In this document: positions 16,974 through 24,570 of the stretch, piece by piece
Layout of the letters: every line of letters begins with the position of its first letter
Position numbering within the stretch: the first letter of the stretch is position 1
Source of the DNA: Fusobacterium sp.
GTDB taxonomy: Bacteria > Fusobacteriota > Fusobacteriia > Fusobacteriales > Fusobacteriaceae
Assembly: GCF_032477075.1 (NCBI RefSeq)
Contig: NZ_JAWDXO010000039.1
Span: 1-47,676 of the forward strand
Reading direction: 5' to 3'
DNA: 47,676 nt
The notes under the pieces: model-generated
What the model saw: only the letters and a program-made list of their open reading frames with translations
What the model was told of the DNA's origin: nothing
Databases searched by the model: none
Translations under genes and position numbers: made by a program

Positions 16974-17708
16974 ATGAAAAAGGTTTTAGCTTTATTAACT
17001 GTGCTGATGGTTGTAATATTTGCAGGATGCGGAAAAGAAAAAGAGGCAAAAACTGCAGAAAAAGTTTATGTGATTGGAACAAATGCAGAGTATCCACCAT
17101 TTGAATATCTGGAAAATGATAAGATAGTTGGCTTAGACCCAGATATTATGGAAGAATTTTCTAAAAGAATAGGATTTCAGTATAAATGGATGAATATGAA
17201 TTTTGATGGATTGATTTCAGCACTGCAAACGAGAAAGGTAGATATTGTAATAGCAGGTATGAGTGTAAGCGAAGAAAGAAAAAAATTTATTAATTTTTCT
17301 ACTCCATATATTTCACCAGCTATGTGCTATATAGCTTTAAAAACTAGTTCAATGACTGCTTTGGAAGATTTAGAAAATAAGAGATTTGGAATAGAACTGG
17401 GAACTACAGAAGAAGATATAGTGAAAAAAGTTCCAGGGGCGGTAATAGTACCATTTTCAGGGCATACAGCAGCTTTATTTGCTTTAAAAGCTGGGAAAAT
17501 AGATTCTATGCTGTTAGATGCAACTGTAGCTAAAAAATATCTTGAAAATAATCCAGACTTAAAAACTGTAGTGACAGTAGAAGGGGAGAATAAAGCCATG
17601 GCATTTAATATAGAGGATGTAGAATTGAAAGATAAATTTGATAAAGTATTAAAAGAGATGATGGCAGATGGGACTATAGATAAATTAAAAGCAAAGCATG
17701 GTATTTAA
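16974..17708 (+). CDS. Amino-acid ABC transporter substrate-binding lipoprotein (polar/basic amino-acid type)
   Basis: This 244-residue member of binding-protein family 3 has a lipoprotein signal ending FAGC, with lipidated Cys19. The mature protein starts IGTNAEYPPFEYLENDKIVGLDPDIMEEF and continues with FDGLISALQTRKVDIVIAGMSVSEERKKFINFSTPY, typical of ArtJ/GlnH/HisJ proteins. The acidic and aromatic pattern with TPY fits arginine, lysine or histidine, but specificity cannot be read with certainty. No permease or ATPase gene adjoins it, so it must use a system encoded elsewhere. Its last 11 bases overlap the racemase gene. AGGAGG precedes the ATG. Confidence 0.88.
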   Translation: MKKVLALLTVLMVVIFAGCGKEKEAKTAEKVYVIGTNAEYPPFEYLENDKIVGLDPDIMEEFSKRIGFQYKWMNMNFDGLISALQTRKVDIVIAGMSVSEERKKFINFSTPYISPAMCYIALKTSSMTALEDLENKRFGIELGTTEEDIVKKVPGAVIVPFSGHTAALFALKAGKIDSMLLDATVAKKYLENNPDLKTVVTVEGENKAMAFNIEDVELKDKFDKVLKEMMADGTIDKLKAKHGI

Positions 17709-18771
17709 AATGGCAGATAATTCTATAAAAATGTTGATTTCAGAAGAAAATCTCATTCATAATATAAAATATTTAGAAAATAAATATGGAAAGAAAATAC
17801 TTTCAGTATTAAAAGCCAATGCCTATGGTCATGATATAAGAATGGTATCAGAAATGCTTTATGATAATGGATATAGAGAATTTGCTGTGGCTCGTTTAAA
17901 TGAAGCCGAAAAAATACTGGAGAATAAAAAAATTACAGACAGCAGAATACTTGTATTTGAAAGTATTGGAACAGAATTTTTTGATATTATAAAAAACAAT
18001 ACATCTATCGAAGTATCTGCTAACACTTTTCCAGAATTAAAAGAATTTATAGAAAATGGAATTTCTCCAGCTAATATACAATTAAAAATAGATTTTGGTT
18101 TTGGAAGAAATGGAATAGTTCAAGAAGATATTGAAAATTTAAAGAAATATATAGAAGAAAAGAAGTTATTTTTTAAAGGTATATATTCCCATCTTTATGC
18201 TGTAGAATATGAAGAAGGTGCAGAACTTGTAGAAAAATTTACAGAAATAGTGAAATATTTAGGTAAAGACAGATTTAAAATGGTTCATATGCAGAATAGT
18301 GTGGGAATATTATTATTTGGAAGTTGTGAAATGATGACACATCTCAGACCTGGAATATATATTTATGGTCTGCAGGAAGAGGGATTTTTTCATGAAAGTT
18401 TAAAGCAGGTATTTAGATTAGAAGGAAAAATAGCAGGAGTAAGAGATGTAAGTAAATCGAAGTATCTGGCTTATAATTTAAAAACAACTTTATCTGAAAA
18501 TGATTTTAGCTATGCAGCAAAGATAAAAATCGGGTATGGAGAAGGTTTTTTTAAAGCAAATGAAAAAAGTTATTGTCTAGTAAATGGAAAACTGTATAAA
18601 ATATTATTAATAACTATGGACAATACATTTATAGAAGCAGATGAATTAATAAAAGAAGGGGATAATGTAATATTATATCCAGATGTCTCAAAAGTAAGGA
18701 AGGATACAGGACTTCATATATGTGAAATTCTTCCAATAATAAACTCAAGAATAGTGAGGGAAAAAAGATGA
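17698..18771 (+). CDS. Alanine-racemase-family PLP enzyme (amino-acid racemase, specificity uncertain)
   Basis: This 357-residue fold-type III protein has the racemase signature SVLKANAYGHD, with Lys39 as the PLP lysine. KIDFGFGRNGI lies near 132, HMQNSVGIL near 200, LRPGIYIYG near 222 and IGYGEGF near 280. A Tyr in LAYNLKTTL stands where the second catalytic Tyr is expected. The C-terminal domain keeps ITMDN. It is more divergent than a housekeeping Alr. The first ATG (17698) overlaps the binding-protein gene by 11 bp; a second in-frame ATG is at 17710. Pairing with a binding protein suggests racemisation of an imported amino acid, perhaps arginine or lysine (inferred). Confidence 0.8.
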   Translation: MVFKMADNSIKMLISEENLIHNIKYLENKYGKKILSVLKANAYGHDIRMVSEMLYDNGYREFAVARLNEAEKILENKKITDSRILVFESIGTEFFDIIKNNTSIEVSANTFPELKEFIENGISPANIQLKIDFGFGRNGIVQEDIENLKKYIEEKKLFFKGIYSHLYAVEYEEGAELVEKFTEIVKYLGKDRFKMVHMQNSVGILLFGSCEMMTHLRPGIYIYGLQEEGFFHESLKQVFRLEGKIAGVRDVSKSKYLAYNLKTTLSENDFSYAAKIKIGYGEGFFKANEKSYCLVNGKLYKILLITMDNTFIEADELIKEGDNVILYPDVSKVRKDTGLHICEILPIINSRIVREKR

Positions 18772-18780
18772 TTATTAAAA

Positions 18781-18815
18781 AAGAAGCTGATTTAAAAAAT
18801 ATCAGCTTCTTTAAT
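18781..18815. terminator. Bidirectional terminator between convergent units
   Basis: An 11-bp perfect stem, AAGAAGCTGAT with ATCAGCTTCTT, is flanked by A-rich sequence on the left and T-rich on the right. It can end both the racemase transcript and the minus-strand transcript arriving from the right. Confidence 0.8.
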
Positions 18816-18816
18816 T

Positions 18817-19308
18817 TTATTCAGCTATTTCAAACTCTGGATCAGTAAATTCATCTTTCTTTATTTTACCACTGGAATAATAAATATTATTCCAAAGTAT
18901 ATTTTTATCTTTTGATGTATATTCTTTAGCTTTTTCTCCATTAAGATAGTATTCTTCTAAGATTTCATTATTACTTTGATCTATATATCTTCTTTGATAT
19001 ATATTTCCATTGGTATAATATAAGGTTATACATAAAGGTTTTTCATCTATAAATTCAGCTAAATATTCTACACAGCCAGATGGATAATAAAAAACAGCTT
19101 TTCCATTTAGTCTGCCATTTTTATAATCTAATGAACTCAACAGATGTCCTTCATCATCTTTATTTACAAGAGTTCCAGTATAAGCGCTTTCCTCTCCACT
19201 AATAAAAATAATACCAGAATCTATGTAAAGTTTAGGGTTTATTACCATCCTTTCAGAAAAACTTGCAGCTGAAAGAAACAAAAAAATAAGTGATACAATT
19301 TTTTTCAT
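18817..19308 (-). CDS. Secreted MORN/YwqK-type repeat protein
   Basis: This 163-residue protein has a signal peptide (MKKIVSLIFLFLSAASFS). It is followed by repeated segments of the pattern YxNGxxxGxxxxYYxxG: LDYKNGRLNGKAVFYYPSGCVEYLAEF, LYYTNGNIYQRRYI, YYLNGEKAKEY and IYYSSGKIKKDEF. These are MORN-like/YwqK repeats, common in envelope proteins of Fusobacteria and Bacteroidetes; the antitoxin label sometimes used for them has little support here, as no toxin gene is adjacent. It is the last gene of a four-gene minus-strand run; the role is unknown. Confidence 0.7.
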   Translation of the reverse strand: MKKIVSLIFLFLSAASFSERMVINPKLYIDSGIIFISGEESAYTGTLVNKDDEGHLLSSLDYKNGRLNGKAVFYYPSGCVEYLAEFIDEKPLCITLYYTNGNIYQRRYIDQSNNEILEEYYLNGEKAKEYTSKDKNILWNNIYYSSGKIKKDEFTDPEFEIAE

Positions 19309-19348
19309 ATCTTACCCCTTTTGTTTATTATATAAGTCCAAAAAAGAA

Positions 19349-19714
19349 TTAATATCTGTATATTTTTTTGTCATTTTTGATACCAGAAGTATCTAACTCA
19401 AGTCTTATAAGTTTAAATTCATCTCCTAGTACAGTTTTAATATTTTTATTTATTTCTTCACAGATTTGTTTTGCATAGGCATCATAGTTTTCAATATTTA
19501 CCTCTGAACCAACAGCAAATTCAACATCTACTTCAACAGCTTTGTCATCTTCAATATCTACATCAATTTCTTTTATAATAATTTTTTTACCAGCTTCAAG
19601 AACAGGAAAATTTTTATAAATTTCACCAGCTAATATATGTTCTTCTCTATCAAAATCACCAGCAAAAGAAACTGCAGATAAAAGACAGAACATACCTAAT
19701 ATTGTTTTTTTCAT
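19349..19714 (-). CDS. Small secreted protein of unknown function
   Basis: This 121-residue protein has a clear signal peptide (MKKTILGMFCLLSAVSFAG). The mature part is acidic and predicted alpha/beta, with IIIKEIDVDIEDDKAVEVDVEFAVGSEV and a helical YAKQICEEINKNIKTVLGDEF. I recognise no family. AGGAGG precedes the ATG by 7 nt. It lies between the YchJ-like gene and the MORN-type gene with no terminator visible on either side, so it is probably cotranscribed with both and may act in the periplasm. Confidence 0.65.
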   Translation of the reverse strand: MKKTILGMFCLLSAVSFAGDFDREEHILAGEIYKNFPVLEAGKKIIIKEIDVDIEDDKAVEVDVEFAVGSEVNIENYDAYAKQICEEINKNIKTVLGDEFKLIRLELDTSGIKNDKKIYRY

Positions 19715-19778
19715 TTTGATTTCCTCCTAATTAAAGTTATATGTTTTATAAATCTTCCCTAGATGTTATCATATAACT

Positions 19779-20192
19779 TTATTTTCCACAGCACTTTTTA
19801 TATTTTTTTCCACTTCCACAAGGACAAGGATCATTTCGACCTGTTTTATTTTCATTTATAATAGTTCCCTGTAAAGGAAGCCATTTTTGATAATACCATT
19901 TATCATTCTTTTTTACAAAGTAACTTTTTTCATGATGAATTACAGTTTTTCCATTTTCCTTATATGTAGCTTTAAATTCAACTATTCCTTCATCATCATT
20001 TTCAGTTCCTTTGTCAGTATTTATAATTTCAAGTCCCATCCATTCTGATTCTTTAGACCATTTTTCACATTCAGTCCAATCTATACCATTCATATTTTCA
20101 GGATCATGAGTACTTCTGATAAATTGTATATCTCCAGTAACATAGGCGTTATATCTTGCCTTCATCAATTCTTCTGCTGTTTTGATTTCCAT
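19779..20192 (-). CDS. YchJ-like protein: NTF2-like domain with C-terminal SEC-C zinc motif
   Basis: This 137-residue protein starts with an NTF2-like segment typical of YchJ/UPF0225 (AEELMKARYNAYVTGDIQFIRSTHDPENM, then WMGLEIINTDKGTENDDEGIVEFKATYKENG and WYYQKWLP). It ends with the SEC-C zinc motif GRNDPCPCGSGKKYKKCCGK. Canonical YchJ proteins usually carry a SEC-C motif at the N-terminus as well; it is absent here. The biochemical role is not established. Its ATG overlaps the stop of the upstream acetyltransferase gene by one base (TAATG), so the two are coupled. Confidence 0.85.
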   Translation of the reverse strand: MEIKTAEELMKARYNAYVTGDIQFIRSTHDPENMNGIDWTECEKWSKESEWMGLEIINTDKGTENDDEGIVEFKATYKENGKTVIHHEKSYFVKKNDKWYYQKWLPLQGTIINENKTGRNDPCPCGSGKKYKKCCGK

Positions 20193-20695
20193 TAAAATTC
20201 TCCTGCCAGTTTATTTAAATTTTCTCCTGTAACTCTGAATACTGTCCATTCATCCATAGGAATGGCTCCCATTTTTTTATAAAATTCAATAGATGATTTA
20301 TTCCAGTCAAGACACCACCACTCTACTCTTCCATAGTTATTATCTTTTGCTATTTTGCCTAAAAAAGAAAGCATAATTTTTCCTATTCCTTTATTTCTGT
20401 ATTCAGGTTTGACATAAAGGTCTTCAAGATATACTCCTGCTCTTCCTAAAAAAGTAGAAAAATTATTAAAGAAAAGTGCAAAACTTACAGGTTCTCCATT
20501 AAGTTCTCCAAAAACTACCTGAGCTTTTTTATTTATAAATATAGATTCTTTTAATATTTCCTCAGTTGCTACTACTTCATTTAAAAGGTTTTCATAATCA
20601 GCAAGCTCTTTTATAAATTTTAAAATAAGAGGACATTCTTCCTCAGTTGCAAATCTTATAGTAAAACCATCTAATTTTGTTTGAAACTTTTCCAT
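20192..20695 (-). CDS. GNAT acetyltransferase, diamine/spermidine N-acetyltransferase (SSAT)-like
   Basis: This 167-residue GNAT protein has the full SSAT-type layout: FTIRFATEEECPLILKFIKELADYE at the start, AGVYLEDLYVKPEYRNKGIGKIML with the acetyl-CoA loop RNKGIG near 105, and WWCLDWNKSSIEFYKKMGAIPMDEWTVFRV at the end. This group acetylates polyamines, thialysine or similar small amines; substrate cannot be fixed from sequence. It is the first gene of a four-gene minus-strand operon, with a good promoter about 45 bp upstream. Confidence 0.82.
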   Translation of the reverse strand: MEKFQTKLDGFTIRFATEEECPLILKFIKELADYENLLNEVVATEEILKESIFINKKAQVVFGELNGEPVSFALFFNNFSTFLGRAGVYLEDLYVKPEYRNKGIGKIMLSFLGKIAKDNNYGRVEWWCLDWNKSSIEFYKKMGAIPMDEWTVFRVTGENLNKLAGEF

Positions 20696-20740
20696 TTTCC
20701 CTCCTGAAAAGAATATATAAGTATAATACTTGTTTTATAT

Positions 20741-20770
20741 ATTATACATGAACTTATGAACAAAAGTCAA
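20741..20770 (-). promoter_or_regulatory. Promoter of the SSAT-ychJ operon
   Basis: On the minus strand TTGACT (20770-20765) and TATAAT (20746-20741) are spaced by 18 bp. The spacer holds a direct repeat, GTTCATAAGTTCAT, of unknown meaning. Confidence 0.6.
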
Positions 20771-20909
20771 TTTTAAGCAGTAAATATTGAAAAAATATAT
20801 AAACTCAATATATAGAAAAATATTAAATCATATTTTTTAAAAATTCAAATTTATAAAAATGTTTGGAATATATGAAAGAGACTTTTTAAAATAAATTTAA
20901 ATTTGCCTA

Positions 20910-20938
20910 TTGACTAATTGTGATTTATTAGCTATATA
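20910..20938 (+). promoter_or_regulatory. Promoter of the EF-G-like gene
   Basis: TTGACT (20910-20915) and TATATA (20933-20938) have a 17-bp spacer. A small dyad, CTAAT...ATTAG, lies within the spacer. Between this and the divergent SSAT promoter (about 20771-20909) is only A/T-rich sequence with no feature I can name. Confidence 0.55.
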
Positions 20939-21005
20939 CAATAGTACAATGATTTAAAAACAAAATATCAGAAAGAACTTTCCAAAACAATAAGGGGGCA
21001 TAATT

Positions 21006-23066
21006 ATGAGAAATTTTGAAACAAGCAACATAAGAAATATATCTCTTTTAGGACATAGAGGAAGTGGGAAAACTACTCTTACAGAAGCTTTGCTGTATAT
21101 TTCTAAATTCTCAAACAAAATGGGATCTGTAGAAGAGGGAACAACAGTATCAGACTTTGATAAAGAGGAAACTCGTAGACTATTTTCGATAAATACATCA
21201 ATAGTTCCTGTAGAATATGGTAATTGTAAGTATAATTTTCTAGATACTCCAGGATATTTTGATTTTTCTGGTGAAGTATATTCAGCAGTAAGAGTTTCAG
21301 GAAGTGCAGTTATAGTTATGGATGCTACATCAGGAGTAGAAGTAGGAACTGAAAAAGCATGGAGAATATTAGAGGAAAGAAAACTTCCAAGAATAATTTT
21401 TATCAATAAGATGGATAAGGGATATATTAATTATGAGAAACTGTTACATGAAATGAAAGAAAAATTTGGAAAGAAAATTGCTCCTTTCTGTGTACCAATT
21501 GGTGATAAAGAAGAGTTTAAAGGGTTTGTAAATGTAGTGGAATTAATAGGAAGAATATTTAATGGTGTAGAGTGTGTAGATGGACCTATACCTGAAGATT
21601 TAGATATATCAGAAGTAAGAAATTTGCTTCTTGAAGCTGTAGCAGAAACTGATGAAACATTAATGGATAAATATTTTAATGGAGAAGAATTTACTCTGGA
21701 AGAAATTAAAATCGGACTGCATAAAGGTGTAATTTCAGGTGATATAGTTCCTGTAATAGTTGGGTCAGCAATACAGGGTATAGGAGTTCATACTTTATTT
21801 AAGATGATATCTGACTATATGCCTACACCAACTGAAATGTTTAATGGAGAGAAAATAGGAACTAATCCTATTACAGGAGAACCAGAAGCTAGAAAAATAT
21901 CTAAGGATGAACCTTTCTCAGCAATAGTTTTCAAAACTCTTGTTGACCCATTTATTGGTAAGATATCATTATTTAAAATAAATTCAGGAATATTAAAAAA
22001 AGATACTGAAGTATTAAATTCTAATAAAAATAAAAAAGAAAGAATAGCTCAGATTATATATTTAAGAGGAAATAAACAGGAAGAAGCTCAAGAACTTGTA
22101 GCAGGAGATATTGGAGCTACAACTAAACTACAGTTTACTCAAACAGGAGATACACTTTGTGATAAAGATAAACCTATAGTTTATGATAATATTGAACTTC
22201 CAGAAGCTTGTCTATATTCAAGTGTAGAACCTGCTCAAAAAGCTGATGATGAAAAATTGAGTACATGTCTTCAAAGAATGATGGAGGAAGATCCTACATT
22301 TGTTATGTATAGAAACTCTGAAACTAAACAGTTATTAATTGGTGGACAGGGAGAAAAACATCTATATGTAATTCTTTGTAAAATAAAGAATAAATTTGGA
22401 GTACATGCTGTGCTTACTGAACCAGTTGTATCTTATCGTGAAACAATAAAAGGAACAACTTCTGTTCAAGGAAAACATAAAAAGCAATCTGGTGGAGCAG
22501 GACAATATGGAGATGTTCATATTAAATTTGAACCATGTAAAAATGAATTTGAATTTGCTGATGAAGTAAAAGGTGGGGTAGTTCCTAAAACATATATGCC
22601 AGCAGTTGAAAAAGGACTTCTTGAAGCAAAGGAAAAAGGAATTCTTGCTGGATATCCTGTTATCAACTTTAAAGCAACAATATTTGATGGATCATATCAT
22701 CCAGTAGATTCTAATGAAATATCTTTTAAACAGGCAGCTATACTTGCATTTAAAAAAGGTATGGAACTAGCAAAACCAGTTCTTTTAGAACCTATAATGA
22801 AACTTGAAATTGTAGTTCCTGAAAATTACATGGGAGATGTAATGGGTGATATGAATAAGCGTAGAGGAAGAATATTAGGAATGGAACCTAATCAATATGG
22901 AGAACAAGTATTAAATGTAGAAGTTCCACAAGCTGAAATATTGAAATATGCTCTTGATCTTAGAGCTATGACTCAAGGAAGAGGCCATTATAGATTTGAG
23001 TTTGCAAGATATGAAGAAGTACCAGAGGTATTAGCTAAAAAAATAATTGAAAGCAGAAAAGCATAA
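21006..23066 (+). CDS. Elongation factor G-like GTPase (EF-G2 type)
   Basis: This 686-residue translational GTPase has G1 GHRGSGKT (16-23), a switch-I region ending FDKEETRRLFSINTS, G3 DTPGYFDF near 79 and G4 NKMD near 134. The EF-G domains II-V follow, including SYRETIKGT and GGAGQYGDVHIKFEP. It is close to EF-G in length but shorter and divergent; the P-loop HRGSGKT replaces the HVDAGKT of true EF-G and tetracycline-protection proteins. Such EF-G-like paralogues coexist with a housekeeping fusA, and their role is uncertain. It is monocistronic: own promoter, strong ribosome site (AAGGGGG), and a hairpin just after the stop. Confidence 0.88.
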   Translation: MRNFETSNIRNISLLGHRGSGKTTLTEALLYISKFSNKMGSVEEGTTVSDFDKEETRRLFSINTSIVPVEYGNCKYNFLDTPGYFDFSGEVYSAVRVSGSAVIVMDATSGVEVGTEKAWRILEERKLPRIIFINKMDKGYINYEKLLHEMKEKFGKKIAPFCVPIGDKEEFKGFVNVVELIGRIFNGVECVDGPIPEDLDISEVRNLLLEAVAETDETLMDKYFNGEEFTLEEIKIGLHKGVISGDIVPVIVGSAIQGIGVHTLFKMISDYMPTPTEMFNGEKIGTNPITGEPEARKISKDEPFSAIVFKTLVDPFIGKISLFKINSGILKKDTEVLNSNKNKKERIAQIIYLRGNKQEEAQELVAGDIGATTKLQFTQTGDTLCDKDKPIVYDNIELPEACLYSSVEPAQKADDEKLSTCLQRMMEEDPTFVMYRNSETKQLLIGGQGEKHLYVILCKIKNKFGVHAVLTEPVVSYRETIKGTTSVQGKHKKQSGGAGQYGDVHIKFEPCKNEFEFADEVKGGVVPKTYMPAVEKGLLEAKEKGILAGYPVINFKATIFDGSYHPVDSNEISFKQAAILAFKKGMELAKPVLLEPIMKLEIVVPENYMGDVMGDMNKRRGRILGMEPNQYGEQVLNVEVPQAEILKYALDLRAMTQGRGHYRFEFARYEEVPEVLAKKIIESRKA

Positions 23067-23077
23067 TATTATAACTA

Positions 23078-23130
23078 CAGAGGCCATTTTCAGTGAAGAA
23101 ATTTGCTGAGTGGTCTCTTCTTTATTTTAG
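23078..23130 (+). terminator. Terminator of the EF-G-like gene
   Basis: AGAGGCCAT pairs with GTGGTCTCT (with G.T pairs) and an inner CAG/CTG, followed by TTCTTTATTTT. It lies in the short gap before the next gene. Confidence 0.55.
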
Positions 23131-23141
23131 GAGTGAGATAA

Positions 23142-23603
23142 ATGGAAGAGATATTTGTAGTAGAATTTGAAGAGAGGCATCTCAAAGGATTTAAAAAAAT
23201 AGGTTATGAATGGCTTTTAAAGTATGATTTACTGGAACCTGTAGATGAAGAGATGCTGAATAATCCTAAAGAAAAAATAGTGGATAAAGGTGGGTTTGTG
23301 TATATAGCTGAAATAGATAATGAATGTGTAGGAACTGTTTCATTAGGGAAGTTAGAAAATGGTGATTTTGAAGTATTAAAACTTGCTGTTAGTGATGGAT
23401 ATCAAGGGAAAAAAATTGGAAGTTTATTAATGGAAATGTGTTTTGAAAAAGCAAGAGAAAAAGGAGCAAAAAAGCTAATACTTTATTCAAATCATAAATT
23501 AAAAGCGGCTCTTCATTTGTATAAAAAATATGGATTTATAGAACTAAAATGTGATGGAAATAAATACGAAGAAGCTGATATAAAAATGGAATGTGTATTA
23601 TAA
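23142..23603 (+). CDS. GNAT-family N-acetyltransferase
   Basis: This 153-residue protein has the GNAT core. FVYIAEIDNECVGTVSLGKLENGDFEVLKLAVSDGYQGKKIGSLLM includes the acetyl-CoA loop QGKKIG near 87, and HLYKKYGFIEL near 127 is the typical strand 5 to helix 4 end. The pattern around LKLAVSDGYQGKKIGS fits small-molecule acetyltransferases of the MarR/GNAT-associated type. Substrate is unknown. The ATG is preceded by TAGGAGTGAG. Its own terminator follows, so it is probably monocistronic or an occasional read-through product of the GTPase gene. Confidence 0.85.
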   Translation: MEEIFVVEFEERHLKGFKKIGYEWLLKYDLLEPVDEEMLNNPKEKIVDKGGFVYIAEIDNECVGTVSLGKLENGDFEVLKLAVSDGYQGKKIGSLLMEMCFEKAREKGAKKLILYSNHKLKAALHLYKKYGFIELKCDGNKYEEADIKMECVL

Positions 23604-23609
23604 ATTTAA

Positions 23610-23640
23610 GAAAAAAACTCATTATTTTGAGTTTTTTCTC
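23610..23640 (+). terminator. Terminator of the GNAT gene
   Basis: GAAAAAAACTCA pairs with TGAGTTTTTTCTC around a short loop, and the 3' arm is itself T-rich. The remaining gap to 23781 is AT-rich with no other recognisable site. Confidence 0.7.
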
Positions 23641-23781
23641 TATTTTTTCTTCTTGTAAAGTATAGATTAATTGTTTTTCTTTTATATTTTATAAATATTG
23701 GAGAAAGATTTAAAAATTCTTTTATTTTTTAACAAATTATAGTAATATATAAAAAAGAACTTAGATATAAAGGAGCTGTGT

Positions 23782-24540
23782 ATGTTTATTCTTGAAAAAA
23801 TAATCTCATCAATGTTGCTATCACCACTGCCATTTATTTTAATTTTTCTTTATATAGGATTAAAAAATATATTCAATAGGAAGATAAAATTTGGAATTAT
23901 TTTGATTTTAATTGGAATTGGAACTTATTTAGGAACAAGTGATTTTTTTATAGATAAATTTCTTTTTAAATTAGAGAGCGAATATCCATTAATATCAGCA
24001 GTAAAATTGCAAGATGCAGATGTTTACATTCTCTTAGGTGGAGGGATAATACCAAACAGTGCTGGAGGAAATGTACCAGCAGAAGGTGCTAATACAAGAA
24101 TAATGAAGACAGCACAATTTTATAATAAGTATCCTAAAAAAATATATATATCTGGAGGGATGCCCCTTCAGGATAAAGAAAGTGAAAGTTCTGTATACAG
24201 AAGAGAACTAATAGCTTTAGGGATACCGAGCAAAGATATTGTAATAGAGGAAAAAAGCAGAAATACAAAAGAGAATGCTGTATATATAAAAGAAATGATG
24301 GAAGAAGCTAAGGAAAAAAAAGCAGTATTAATTACATCGGCATTTCATATGCCACGAAGTGTAAAAACTTTTGATAAGGGAGAGAGGGGATTAATATTTT
24401 ATCCTGCTCCTTGTGATTTTATGGCTAAAAGTGGAACTGAAAACTTCTTTGATTATATTCCTGAATATAATAATTTTAAAAAGTTAGGATTGCTTCTAAG
24501 AGAATATGTTGGAATAATATATTATAAAATAAGATATTAA
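23782..24540 (+). CDS. YdcF/SanA-family (DUF218) membrane-anchored protein
   Basis: This 252-residue protein has two N-terminal membrane helices (about 8-28 and 35-53), then a DUF218 domain. Its hallmarks are ADVYILLGGGI near 80, ANTRIMKTAQFYNKYP near 108, IYISGGMP near 127 and ITSAFHMPRS near 190, with ESESSVYRRELIALGIP and EEKSRNTKENA between. The ElyC/SanA/YdcF family is tied to envelope integrity and lipid-carrier metabolism in other bacteria, but the biochemistry is poorly known. It begins about 140 bp after a terminator and may be cotranscribed with the peptidase gene 30 bp downstream. Confidence 0.85.
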   Translation: MFILEKIISSMLLSPLPFILIFLYIGLKNIFNRKIKFGIILILIGIGTYLGTSDFFIDKFLFKLESEYPLISAVKLQDADVYILLGGGIIPNSAGGNVPAEGANTRIMKTAQFYNKYPKKIYISGGMPLQDKESESSVYRRELIALGIPSKDIVIEEKSRNTKENAVYIKEMMEEAKEKKAVLITSAFHMPRSVKTFDKGERGLIFYPAPCDFMAKSGTENFFDYIPEYNNFKKLGLLLREYVGIIYYKIRY

Positions 24541-24570
24541 TTTAAAACTAAAAGAAATTAAGGGGGAAAA

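Noticed and set aside
18817..19308. Toxin-antitoxin antitoxin, as YwqK-type repeats are sometimes labelled
   Set aside because: The protein has a signal peptide and no toxin gene is adjacent; the neighbours are an unknown secreted protein and a YchJ-like protein.
20914..20931. CTAAT...ATTAG dyad in the EF-G-like gene promoter as an operator
   Set aside because: Five-base arms in such AT-rich DNA are expected by chance; no second copy was noticed elsewhere in the window.
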